Origin: Streptomyces aculeolatus
GTDB taxonomy: Bacteria; Actinomycetota; Actinomycetes; Streptomycetales; Streptomycetaceae
DNA length: 64,000 nt
NCBI RefSeq assembly: GCF_020400605.1
Contig: NZ_JAINRD010000016.1
Location: 124,001 to 188,000 of the forward strand
Reading direction: 5' to 3'
This document shows, piece by piece, positions 20,189 to 28,595 of this stretch (position 1 is its first letter; each line of letters starts with the position of its first letter). A program made the position numbers and the translations under genes. The notes beneath the pieces were generated by a model. The model saw nothing but the letters and a program-made list of their open reading frames with translations, was not told the DNA's origin and did not search any database.

Positions 20189-21436
20189 TCACAGGCCGAT
20201 GCGTACAGGGCCGCCGCGCCGGTCGGCGCCCGCGGCCAGGCGCCACGGGACCCGGAAGACCCGGCCCGGCGAGGCGGGCCACGGCAGCGTGCGGTGGCCG
20301 AGGACCCGGCCGTCCTGGCACACCGTCACCCGCGGTATGCGGACCAGCTCGGCCGACCACAGCAGCAGCCGGCTCCGGGGCGGCGCCGGATCGCCGGGGC
20401 GCAGCAGCCCGGGGGCGATCCAGCGGAACGGCGCGTCGGCGATCAGCGGCACGCCGGGGCCCGGCGCGGGCTGCTGCCCGGCGAGCGTGCGGAGCACCTG
20501 GTGCGCGACGTGCCGCCCGTCGAGCGCGGCGACGTCGGCGGTGTCGGCCGGGTGCAGCACGTTGCCGGCGGCGAACACCCCGGGGGTACTGGTGCGCAGC
20601 GCGGTGTCGGTCAGCGGCGAGCCGCTGCCCGGGGCGAGGTCGAGGCCCGCGGTGCGGGCCAGTTCGTTGTCGGGGAGCCAGTCGCCGGTGAAGACGAGGG
20701 TGTCGCAGTCCACGATGCGGCGCCGCCGGGTGTCCAGGTGCTCGATCTCGACGCCGGTCAGCCGGCCCCGGCCGACGACCCGCACGACGCGGGTGCGGGT
20801 GGCGACCGGCACGTCGAGCACCAGCCGCCCGGGGTGGGTGAACGCGGCGTACGACTCGGGCACGTCCAGCTCCGTCGTCATCAGCGCCGTCGTGCAGCCC
20901 ACCGACCGCAGGGTGAGCACCGCCGACCAGCTGACCGACTCGGCACCGACGATCACCGCGCGGCGGCCGGGCGCCCGGCCGTGCAGGTGGACCAGGTTCT
21001 GCAGCCGTCCGGTGGTCAGGACGCCCTCGGGCCGGTCGCCGGGGACGAGGCGGGCGGAGCGGGGGCGTTCGCGGGCGCCGGTGGCCAGCACCACGGCGCG
21101 GGCCTCGACGCGCAGCAGCCCCTGCGGCGTGGTGACCTCCAGGGCGCGCTCGCCGGCCCAGCCGGTGACGGTGGCCTCGGTGCGGATCGCGGCGCCGGCG
21201 GCGACGGCGCGCTCGGTCAGCGCGCGGGCGTAGGCGGGGCCGGTGAGGAGGCGGTGCAGGTCGCGCAGTCCGTAGCCGGTGTGGTCGCTGTGCCGGGGGA
21301 TGCCGCCGGGCTCGCGTTCGCGGTCGAGCACGAGGACCCGGCCGGGCGGCAGCCGCGGGGCCAGCCGGGCGGCGGCGGTCAGCCCGGCGGGGCCGGCGCC
21401 GACGACGACCACGTCGGGCGTGAGGATCGTGCTCAT
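20189..21436 (-). CDS. FAD/NAD(P)-dependent oxidoreductase of the glycerol module
   Basis: 415 residues, pyridine nucleotide-disulfide oxidoreductase fold. GAGPAG at the N-terminus binds FAD, ATGAREP-type ATGARERPRSAR is the second nucleotide motif, and GVFAAGNVL is the C-terminal FAD contact. No redox-active CxxC is present. It closely follows the glycerol-3-phosphate dehydrogenase gene (76 bp). In many bacteria such a flavoprotein, with or without a DUF1667 protein, partners a BFD-tailed G3P dehydrogenase as electron carrier. No DUF1667 gene is visible. Confidence 0.85.
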   Translation of the reverse strand: MSTILTPDVVVVGAGPAGLTAAARLAPRLPPGRVLVLDREREPGGIPRHSDHTGYGLRDLHRLLTGPAYARALTERAVAAGAAIRTEATVTGWAGERALEVTTPQGLLRVEARAVVLATGARERPRSARLVPGDRPEGVLTTGRLQNLVHLHGRAPGRRAVIVGAESVSWSAVLTLRSVGCTTALMTTELDVPESYAAFTHPGRLVLDVPVATRTRVVRVVGRGRLTGVEIEHLDTRRRRIVDCDTLVFTGDWLPDNELARTAGLDLAPGSGSPLTDTALRTSTPGVFAAGNVLHPADTADVAALDGRHVAHQVLRTLAGQQPAPGPGVPLIADAPFRWIAPGLLRPGDPAPPRSRLLLWSAELVRIPRVTVCQDGRVLGHRTLPWPASPGRVFRVPWRLAAGADRRGGPVRIGL

Positions 21437-21512
21437 CGGCCGGGCTCCGCTCCTGGAACGTGGTCGGGGTGGTGCCGGCGGCCGGGCCCGGCGGGCGGGC
21501 GCGTACGGGCGG

Positions 21513-22922
21513 TCACCGGTCGGCCCCCAGCAGGGCTTCGACCTCGGCGGCGCAGTAGAAGCCCTGGCAGCGGCCGTTCATGGCACGGGTGCGGCGGCGC
21601 AGCCCGTCGACGTCGGCGGGCGGCAGCGGGGAGCGCAGGGCGTCGCGGATCTCGCCCTCGGTGACGCGCTCGCAGAAGCAGACGACGCGGCCGTACGCAC
21701 CGTCCCCTGCGATCAGTTCCTCGTCGCGGTACGGGCGTGGCGCCGCCTCGCCGAGGTTCGGCATCCGCGGCGGCGCGGGCAGTTCCGTACGCGGTTCGAG
21801 CGCGAGGCCGGCGGCGCCGAGCAGGTCGCGGACGTGTTCGGCGAGGGCGAGGGAGGCGGACAGGCCGGTGGAGCGGATGCCGCCGGCGAGGACGTAGCGC
21901 CGCCGGGCGTCGGCCTCGACGAGGTAGTCGTCGCGGTCGATCGCCGCGCGCAGCCCCGCGTAGGCCGCCGTGACCTCCTCCCTCAGCAGCCGGGGCATCA
22001 GCCGTTCGCCCCTGGCCAGTAGGAAGTCGTAGCCGGCGGCGGTGGTCGCGGTGTCGCCGCGGTCGGCGAGGTCCTCGGCGGTGGGGCCGAGCATGACGTT
22101 GCCGTAGATGGTGGGGCTGATGAGCACGCCCTTGCCGCGGGAGGACGGCACGGGCAGCACGATGCGCGGCGCGAGGGGGCGGGCGAGCTTGTCGTAGACG
22201 AGGAGTTCGCCGCGGCGCGGGGTGACGGTGAAGCGGTCGTGCCCGAAGAGCGCGTCGACGGTGTCGGCCGCCAGGCCCGCGGCGTTGACGACCCAGCGGG
22301 CGGTGACGTCGCCCGCGGGGGTGCGCAGGGTGGTGCCGGCCGGGCCGGGTTCGGCGGCCTCGACGCGGCGGCCGAGCAGGACGGCGGCGCCGCGGGCCCG
22401 CGCCTCGGTGGCGAGCGCCAGGGTGGTGGTCCAGGAGCAGATCACGGACTCGCCGGGGACGGCGAGCCCGCCGAGCGCGCCGGGGCCGAGCGCGGGGACC
22501 TGGGCGTAGACCTCGTCGGCGGTCAGGGGCACGCAGTCGTCGTAGCCGTTGGCGACCGCCTTGTCGTGCAGCCGCGGCAGGGTCTCCAGTTCCTCGTCGG
22601 TCCAGGCGACGAGGAGGGCGCCGGTGCGCTCGACGGGGATGCCGGTGGCCTCCGCGTACGCCGACAGCAGCGCGTAGCCGCGGCGCACCAGGCGGGATTC
22701 GAGGGTGCCGGGGGTGGCGTCGAAGCCGGTGTGGAGGATGGCGGTGTTGGCCTTGCTGGTGCCCGCGCCGACGTCGTCGCGGGCGTCGAGGAGGGCGACG
22801 GACAGCTCGTGGCCGGCGAGTTCGCGGGCGACGGCGGCGCCGACGACGCCGGCGCCGATCACCGCCACGTCGTACGGGCCGTCCCCCACCGCGTACGTGC
22901 CGTCCCCCGCCGCCTCAGCCAC
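21513..22922 (-). CDS. FAD-dependent glycerol-3-phosphate dehydrogenase with BFD [2Fe-2S] tail
   Basis: 469 residues. DAO-type FAD domain (~18-370: VIGAGVVGAAVARELAGHE) with NTAILHTGFDA as in GlpA/LhgO-like dehydrogenases. The C-terminal ~70 residues are a bacterioferritin-associated-ferredoxin-like domain with four cysteines, CFC...CQGFYC, for a [2Fe-2S] cluster, as in GlpA. It should oxidise sn-glycerol-3-phosphate to dihydroxyacetone phosphate. Its ATG lies inside the end of the kinase gene (8-bp overlap), indicating coupled translation. Confidence 0.9.
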   Translation of the reverse strand: MAEAAGDGTYAVGDGPYDVAVIGAGVVGAAVARELAGHELSVALLDARDDVGAGTSKANTAILHTGFDATPGTLESRLVRRGYALLSAYAEATGIPVERTGALLVAWTDEELETLPRLHDKAVANGYDDCVPLTADEVYAQVPALGPGALGGLAVPGESVICSWTTTLALATEARARGAAVLLGRRVEAAEPGPAGTTLRTPAGDVTARWVVNAAGLAADTVDALFGHDRFTVTPRRGELLVYDKLARPLAPRIVLPVPSSRGKGVLISPTIYGNVMLGPTAEDLADRGDTATTAAGYDFLLARGERLMPRLLREEVTAAYAGLRAAIDRDDYLVEADARRRYVLAGGIRSTGLSASLALAEHVRDLLGAAGLALEPRTELPAPPRMPNLGEAAPRPYRDEELIAGDGAYGRVVCFCERVTEGEIRDALRSPLPPADVDGLRRRTRAMNGRCQGFYCAAEVEALLGADR

Positions 22923-24465
22923 GGCCGTCCCCGGCCGGCGCGGCGGGACCGGGGGCGGCCTCGGACGCCGCCGGTCCCGGGGCGTCCGGCCCGGGGTCCG
23001 CAGGCGCGGGTGGCGGCACGTCCTGCCGCGGCAGCGCCGCGGCCGCGGCCGTACGCCAGCGGTCGAGGAACTCCTCCGCGCGCGCCCGCGGCCAGCGCGG
23101 CTCGTACGTCCTGCCCGGCGTCCACCGCGGCACAGCGTCCGCGGCCGCCAGGTCCGGCTCCAGGGCCATCCGGGCCAGCGCCGCGGCGCCGAGCGCGGTG
23201 GCGTGCGGCGAGGGGTAGACGTCGACGGGCACCTGCGAGAGGTCGGCCTGCGCCTGCATCAGCGTGCGGCTGCGGGTCAGCCCGCCGTCCACCCGCAGCC
23301 GGGTCAGCGGTGCGCCGAGGTCGGCGGCGACCAGCCCCGTCACCTCCGCGACCTGCGCGGCGACGCCCTGCAGCACGGCGAGCACCAGGTGTTCGCGGCG
23401 GCTGGCCAGCGTCAGCCCGGCGAACGACGCGGTGGCCTCCGAGCGCCACCAGGGCGCGGCGAGCCCCGCGAACGACGGCACGCACACCACCCCCGCGGCG
23501 TCCTCGGCCGCGACGTCGTCCAGCTCCGCGGCCGAGCCGACCAGGCCCAGTTCGGTCAGCCAGCGTACCGCCGAGGCCGCGGTGTACACCTGCCCGTCCA
23601 CGCAGTAGGGGGTGGCGCCGCGGGCCCGCCAGGCGACCGACGTGGTCAGCCCGGAACCGGAGCGCACCGCGGCCCCGCCGGTGTTGGCGAGCAGGAACGC
23701 CCCGGTCCCGTACGTGCACTTGGCGGTGCCCGCGGTCAGGCAGCCCTCGCCGAACAGCGCCGCCTGCTGGTCGACCACGAGCCCGGCGACGGGCACCTCG
23801 GCGCCGAAGGCGGCGGTGGTGCCGGCCACCTCGTCGCAGGCCACGATCCGGGGCAGCTCCGCGGGGTCGAGGCCGAAGAGGGCGACCAGTTCGGGGTCCC
23901 AGTCGACGGCGTCGAGGTCGAGGAGCAGGGAGCGGCTGGCGGTGGCGGCGTCGGTGACGAACGCACCGGTGAGGTGGTGCAGCAGCCAGGTGTCGGTGGT
24001 GGTGACGACCCCCTCGCGGGCGCCGTTCTCGCGCAGCCAGGTCATCTTCGGCGCGGAGAAGTAGGGGTTGAGCACCAGCCCGGTGCGCCGGGCGACCCAC
24101 TCGGCGGCGTCCGCGCGCGCGTCGCACTGCCGCTGCGCGCGCGAGTCCTGCCAGCTCACCGCGCGCGACAGCGGCTTGCCGGTGGCGCGGTCCCAGGCCA
24201 GGACCGTCTCGCCCTGGTTGGCGAGCGCCACCGCGTGCACCGGGCGGCCCGCGGCCTCGACGGCCTGCCGCCCGGCGGCCAGCACCGAGGCCAGCAGCTG
24301 CGCCGGGTCCTGCTCCACCCCGCCGCCCGGCAGGTAGTCGGGCGTCACCGGCACCTCGGCGAGGGCGACCACGCCGCTGCCGCCGCCCCCCTCCGGCGCC
24401 TCCGGGTCGACGACGAGGGCCTTGGTGCCGGAGGTGCCCTGGTCGATGGCGAGCACGGTCGTCAT
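22915..24465 (-). CDS. FGGY-family kinase, probably glycerol kinase
   Basis: A 516-residue FGGY kinase. IDQGTSGTKALV is the N-terminal phosphate-binding loop, LANQGETVLAWD and SWQDSRA are substrate-site motifs, and GTGAFLL and LRVDGGLTRS are the ATPase-core motifs. The SGTK variant of the DQGT loop differs from classic GlpK, so glycerol is inferred from the following G3P dehydrogenase gene rather than proven. A ~40-residue Pro/Ala tail at the C-terminus is extra. Translation starts at ATG 24465 behind GGAGG. First gene of the kinase-dehydrogenase-flavoprotein operon. Confidence 0.88.
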   Translation of the reverse strand: MTTVLAIDQGTSGTKALVVDPEAPEGGGGSGVVALAEVPVTPDYLPGGGVEQDPAQLLASVLAAGRQAVEAAGRPVHAVALANQGETVLAWDRATGKPLSRAVSWQDSRAQRQCDARADAAEWVARRTGLVLNPYFSAPKMTWLRENGAREGVVTTTDTWLLHHLTGAFVTDAATASRSLLLDLDAVDWDPELVALFGLDPAELPRIVACDEVAGTTAAFGAEVPVAGLVVDQQAALFGEGCLTAGTAKCTYGTGAFLLANTGGAAVRSGSGLTTSVAWRARGATPYCVDGQVYTAASAVRWLTELGLVGSAAELDDVAAEDAAGVVCVPSFAGLAAPWWRSEATASFAGLTLASRREHLVLAVLQGVAAQVAEVTGLVAADLGAPLTRLRVDGGLTRSRTLMQAQADLSQVPVDVYPSPHATALGAAALARMALEPDLAAADAVPRWTPGRTYEPRWPRARAEEFLDRWRTAAAAALPRQDVPPPAPADPGPDAPGPAASEAAPGPAAPAGDGRG

Positions 24466-24481
24466 GGCGGGGCGGGGCCTC

Positions 24482-25090
24482 CTACGTTCGCTGGGCGTGG
24501 GCGGGTTGCGCGGACGCGATCAGGTGGTCCATCAGGGCGAGCAGTACGCCGCGTACAGAATCGCGTCTGCGGGCGTCGAACATGACGATCGGGGTGCTGG
24601 GCTCCCTCAGGGTGAGTGCGTCGCGGATCTCCTCCGGATCGTAGTCCTGCTCACCATGGAAACAGTTGGCGGCGACGACGAACGGCAGGTCGCGGCTCTC
24701 GAAGAAGTCGACCGCGGCGAACGAGCGGTCCAGCCGCCGGGTGTCGACGAGCACCACGGCGCCGAGCGCGCCGCGCAGCAGGTCGTCCCACATGAACCAG
24801 AACCGCTCCTGGCCGGGCGTGCCGAACAGCATCAGCACCGCCACGTCCAGGGTGATCCGGCCGAAGTCCATGGCCACCGTGGTGGCGGACTTCTGCTCGA
24901 TGCCGGACAGGTCGTCCACGCCCACGCCGGCCGCGCTCAGCCGCTCCTCGGTGCGCAGCGGGGTGATCTCGCTGACGGCGCCGACCGCCGTGGTCTTGCC
25001 CACCCCGAACCCGCCTGCCACGAGGATCTTCACGGGCGGGAGGTAGGCGTCCCGGACGGCGTCGGGGGCCAGGGTGTCAGGCTCGTTCAA
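24482..25090 (-). CDS. cvnD: Conservon GTPase (CvnD-like)
   Basis: 202 residues, small Ras/MglA-like GTP-binding protein. Walker A GGFGVGKTT (26-34), the FGTPGQERF switch II motif, and VLVDTRRLD. The start is TTG 25090, chosen because AAGGAGCGGCC immediately precedes it; the gene overlaps the DUF742 gene by 14 bp. In Streptomyces conservons CvnD works with CvnA-C as a membrane-associated switch analogous to a G-protein system. Last gene of the set; no cvnE cytochrome P450 follows, the next gene being glpK-like. Confidence 0.93.
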   Translation of the reverse strand: MNEPDTLAPDAVRDAYLPPVKILVAGGFGVGKTTAVGAVSEITPLRTEERLSAAGVGVDDLSGIEQKSATTVAMDFGRITLDVAVLMLFGTPGQERFWFMWDDLLRGALGAVVLVDTRRLDRSFAAVDFFESRDLPFVVAANCFHGEQDYDPEEIRDALTLREPSTPIVMFDARRRDSVRGVLLALMDHLIASAQPAHAQRT

Positions 25091-25433
25091 GGCCGCTCCT
25101 TATTCGTCGTAGGAAGTCGATGTTCATGGCGTCCGGATCGCTCATCGGCGGTCTGTGCTCGATGAGCCCCTGCTCCAGCAGCTGGGCGAGGAGGACGGCG
25201 GCGGGCGTGACCCGCATGTCGAGGCGGGCCGCGAGCTCGGCCACGGCGATGCCGGGCCCCGCGCACAGCCGCAGGATCGTCTGCCACTCCGCCGGAATGC
25301 TGCGCGCGTCGTCGGCCGGCACGGCGGCGCGGACCGTGGAGTGCATCGTGAACTGCTCACCGGGCGCCCTGTCGGTGCGTGATCCGGTGAGCGCGAACGT
25401 CCGCGTTCTGCGCGTTCCCCGTGGCGCGCTCAT
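25077..25433 (-). CDS. cvnC: DUF742 protein (CvnC-like)
   Basis: 118 residues, DUF742 family with a winged-helix-like core (ILRLCAGPGIAVAELAARLDMRVTPAAVLLAQLLEQGLI). Its ATG shares one base with the TAA stop of the roadblock gene (TAATG), so both are translated in coupled fashion. The role inside the conservon complex is not settled; the fold suggests protein interaction rather than DNA binding. The N-terminal ~25 residues are basic and probably disordered. Confidence 0.92.
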   Translation of the reverse strand: MSAPRGTRRTRTFALTGSRTDRAPGEQFTMHSTVRAAVPADDARSIPAEWQTILRLCAGPGIAVAELAARLDMRVTPAAVLLAQLLEQGLIEHRPPMSDPDAMNIDFLRRIRSGLERA

Positions 25434-25873
25434 TACCGGATTCGAGCCCCGCGGTCACCGACGCCCAACTGGTGCTTGAAGGCGCGGGCGACACGGACGG
25501 TCTCGCGCATGGCGAGGCCGATGGACTCCGGTCCCGAGGTGTAGACGACCAGGGTGCTGCCGTTGCCGCAGGCGGTGAGGATCAGGTGGCTGTGCTCCAT
25601 GGTGATGTTCAGGTGCAGTACGGACCCGCCGTCCACCGGCATCGACAGCCCGTCGGCGAGGCTGGCGAGGCCGGAGCAGGCGGCGGCGATGGTCTGGACG
25701 TCGTCGCGGGTCCAGTCCAGGCCGTAGCCGCAGAGAGCGAGGCCGTCGTCGGCGAGCAGCACGAAGCCGGTGAGGTCCGGCACGAGTTGCAGGTTGTTGC
25801 GGAGGTTGTCGAAGACCGCCGCGTCCTGCGGGCTCGCGGGGATGACGTTCTTCACGTGCCTGAGGCTGCTCAT
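25433..25873 (-). CDS. cvnB: Roadblock/LC7-domain protein (CvnB-like)
   Basis: 146 residues, single roadblock/LC7 domain (~15-110; LQLVPDLTGFVLLADDGLALCGYGL, then HLILTACGNGSTLVVYTS). Roadblock proteins regulate Ras-like GTPases such as the CvnD next door. ATG 25873 overlaps the histidine-kinase-like gene's stop in ATGA. The order cvnA-B-C-D with overlaps of 4, 1 and 14 bp is the typical conservon arrangement. Confidence 0.94.
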   Translation of the reverse strand: MSSLRHVKNVIPASPQDAAVFDNLRNNLQLVPDLTGFVLLADDGLALCGYGLDWTRDDVQTIAAACSGLASLADGLSMPVDGGSVLHLNITMEHSHLILTACGNGSTLVVYTSGPESIGLAMRETVRVARAFKHQLGVGDRGARIR

Positions 25874-28512
25874 CGGTCGCTGTCTTCCTCCGGGTCGGTC
25901 AGGGCTTCCTGAAGCTGGGTGAACGCCGACTCGATGCTGTCGAGCGGACGTCGGTCCATGGCGGTGGGCCGGCGCCTGCCGTCGCGCAGTTGGCCGGCCA
26001 TGCTGGTGCCGGGTACGCGCTGCGGCAGCCCGCCGGCGCGGGCGGCGGGTAGCGCGGGTGCGGGCGCCTGCTCGGCCTCGCCGGGCGGCTCGGCTTCGCG
26101 GGGCGGCTCGGCCGCGGTCTCGGGGGTGGCGGGGACGGGCAGGGGCAACTCCTCGGTCGGTTCGTACGCCGGCTGCGGGGCCGGCTCGGCCGCCGGTTCG
26201 GCAGCGGGCTCCGGGTGGGGCCTCCGGGTCCGTACGGGCAGGGGCTCCGCGGCCCGTACGTGCTCGGGGGCGGCGGTGTCCGCGGCGGGCCCGGGACCGG
26301 CGGGCCCGGCGGGGACGGCCGGTGCGGCAGGGGCCGCGGGCGCGGCGGGTGCCGCCGGTGCCGTGGGGCGGGTGGGCAGGCCGTGCCGTCGCGGGAGCGG
26401 CGCCTCGGCGTCCGCGGGGCGGGCCGGCGCCACACCCGGCGCCGGGTCGACGGGGCGTACGGGGCCGTCCGGCCCGCCGGCGCGCGCCGGCTCGCGGCGT
26501 ACCAGGCCGGCCGCCGTCGGCTCGCTCCGCTTCGCGGGCCGCGGACCGGAGCGCCCGGGCAGCGGCCGGCGCGCCGGAGTGCGGGACTCCAACTGCTCCG
26601 GCGCGCCCGTCAGCAGCACGGTCGGCACCAGGACCACCGCGAGCACGCCGCCGAAGCGGCCCTGCTGCAGCGTGACCCGGACGCCGTGGCGCTTCGCCAG
26701 CTGCCCGACCACGAACAGCCCGAGCTGGTCGGAGGACTTGGCGAGCACCGAGTACGGGGGCGCGTCCAGGAGCCGCCCGTTGAGCGCGTCGAAGTACCAG
26801 TTCTCCGGCGCCCGCCCCTTGTCCTCGACCTCGATGGCGACGCCGGTGGCGGTGTGGGTGGCGCGGACGAAGACCTCGTAGCCGCTGGGCGAGAAGGTGG
26901 TGGCGTTCTCGATCAGCTCGGCGATCAGGTGGGTCAGCTCCCCCGCCACCTCGGGCACCACCCACGCCTCGGCCTGGAACTCCTTGGTGACCTGGGCGAA
27001 GCCGCGGGCCTCGCCGGCCGCGTCCACGATCAGGTTGGCGATGTGCACGGGCTCGGTGTGCGGGCCCACGACCGAGCCGCCGGAGAGCACCAGCAGGTTC
27101 TCCAGCTGGCGGCGCACCCGCACGGTGAGGTGGTCCAGCTCGTACAGCTCGGACAGCAGCGCGGGGTCGGTGTCGGCGTAGCGGTGCTGCAGCTCGTCCA
27201 GCGTGCGCAGGACGGCGAGGATGAGCGTGACGGACCGCATGGTGACGCCCTCGGCGAACTTCTCGAAGCCGTAGCGCTCCTCGTGCACCTGCCGCGCCGC
27301 CTCGACCACCTCCTCCGCGAGCCGGCCGACGACGTTGGAGATCTCGCCGAACTCGTCGGTGGCGGCGACCTGTCCGGGCAGCCCCGACAGGTCGACGTCC
27401 TCGCCGCGCTGCACCCGGACGATGATCTGCGGCAGCTGCCGGCGGGCGACGGCCAGCGCGCTGGAGCGCACGTGCTCGGCCCGCCGCACGATGGTGCGGC
27501 TGATCCCCACCACGATGACCAGGACGAGCGCGACCAGCACGAGGGCGACGGCGACGGTGACGTACGCCGTCCTCCGCAGCTCTCCGGCGCGGCCGTCGGC
27601 GTCGTCGGCGAGCGCCTGGATCCGGGCGGTGGCCAGACCCGCGAGGGACGGGCCGAGGCGCTCGTACGTCCGCTGCCACCCGTCGGCCGCGGCGGGCAGG
27701 TCCACGGGGCTGCCGGCCTCGCGGCTCACGCCCAGCACCGCTTCCTCGATGCGGGTCTTCTCGGCCCACTCCGCGGAGGTGGTGATGGCCTCGTAGCGGG
27801 CCTTCTCGTCGCTGGGCAGCAGCGGTCCGGCGAGCATCTCGTACGCGAACCACTGCATGCCGACGGACTTGGCGAAGCGGCCGTGGTCCGCGGCGGGCAG
27901 CCGGCCGTCCTGGGCGCCGGCGAGCAGGGTGTCCTGGATCGCCAGCGCCTCGCCGGCGTGCAGCAGGCCGGCCAGCGGACGGGAGCCCTCGGCGAGGCTG
28001 CCGTCGTGGGCCTGCAGCCGGGTGTGCACGGTGATGATCTTTTCGATGGCGAGAGTGTACGACTGCAGCAGCTTTTCCCGGTTGCCGGTGCGGTCGGCGG
28101 CCCGTTCGCGTACGCCGTCGAACGCCTCGACGTCGCGCAGCGCGGCTTGCAGCGGTGGTCGCGCGGCGGCGTCGGGGGCGTCCGAGGCCACCTCGCGCAG
28201 CGCGACGGCGGCCTCGTCGGTCAGGGCCTGCTGGTTGCCGAGCTGGGCGGCGTTGACCGGGCCGCCGGCCCAGTGCAGCGCGGCCATCCGGCGCTCGGCC
28301 TGCAGTTCGGCGACGAGGGCGAGCGACGGCTGTTCGAGCCGGTCGAGGGTGTCGGCGTAGTCCTGCACGGCCGCGGCCCGGTTCAGCTCCCGGACGGCGC
28401 CGGCGGCGGCGAGGGCCGCCAGTCCGGCCGCGACGACCGCGGCCAGGATGCGAAGGAGCGTGCGCAGGCGCATGGGGCGCCCGCCGGGAGCGGGGGGAGT
28501 TGTTGCGGACAT
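25870..28512 (-). CDS. cvnA: Conservon sensor kinase-like protein (CvnA) with NIT domain
   Basis: 880 residues. TM1 at ~18-40; a nitrate/nitrite-sensing-type all-helical extracellular domain (~50-300, QAERRMAALH...); TM2 at ~308-330; a HAMP linker; a dimerisation helix with LYELDHLTVRVRRQLENLLVL (candidate phosphoacceptor His); an HATPase_c domain (~500-620: LIAELIENATTFSP as N-box, LGLFVVGQLAKRHGV); and a ~230-residue Pro/Ala/Glu-rich tail containing a run of PAA repeats. No response-regulator gene is adjacent, as expected for conservons, where signalling passes to CvnB-D. ATG 28512 has GAGG upstream. Confidence 0.93.
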   Translation of the reverse strand: MSATTPPAPGGRPMRLRTLLRILAAVVAAGLAALAAAGAVRELNRAAAVQDYADTLDRLEQPSLALVAELQAERRMAALHWAGGPVNAAQLGNQQALTDEAAVALREVASDAPDAAARPPLQAALRDVEAFDGVRERAADRTGNREKLLQSYTLAIEKIITVHTRLQAHDGSLAEGSRPLAGLLHAGEALAIQDTLLAGAQDGRLPAADHGRFAKSVGMQWFAYEMLAGPLLPSDEKARYEAITTSAEWAEKTRIEEAVLGVSREAGSPVDLPAAADGWQRTYERLGPSLAGLATARIQALADDADGRAGELRRTAYVTVAVALVLVALVLVIVVGISRTIVRRAEHVRSSALAVARRQLPQIIVRVQRGEDVDLSGLPGQVAATDEFGEISNVVGRLAEEVVEAARQVHEERYGFEKFAEGVTMRSVTLILAVLRTLDELQHRYADTDPALLSELYELDHLTVRVRRQLENLLVLSGGSVVGPHTEPVHIANLIVDAAGEARGFAQVTKEFQAEAWVVPEVAGELTHLIAELIENATTFSPSGYEVFVRATHTATGVAIEVEDKGRAPENWYFDALNGRLLDAPPYSVLAKSSDQLGLFVVGQLAKRHGVRVTLQQGRFGGVLAVVLVPTVLLTGAPEQLESRTPARRPLPGRSGPRPAKRSEPTAAGLVRREPARAGGPDGPVRPVDPAPGVAPARPADAEAPLPRRHGLPTRPTAPAAPAAPAAPAAPAVPAGPAGPGPAADTAAPEHVRAAEPLPVRTRRPHPEPAAEPAAEPAPQPAYEPTEELPLPVPATPETAAEPPREAEPPGEAEQAPAPALPAARAGGLPQRVPGTSMAGQLRDGRRRPTAMDRRPLDSIESAFTQLQEALTDPEEDSDR

Positions 28513-28552
28513 CGGACCTCACGGAGCGCTGGTCGTTTGCGGTCGGGGCGGG

Positions 28553-28592
28553 GCGCCGGGCCGCCGCCGGTGCTGCGGCGGCGGCCCGGCGC
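28553..28592 (-). terminator. 17-bp-stem hairpin after the APC permease gene
   Basis: Perfect arms of 17 bp (GCGCCGGGCCGCCGCCG and its complement) around a GTGCTG loop, starting four bases after the permease stop codon in its reading direction and ending before the conservon ATG. It separates the two transcription units; no U-tract. Confidence 0.7.
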
Positions 28593-28595
28593 GCT

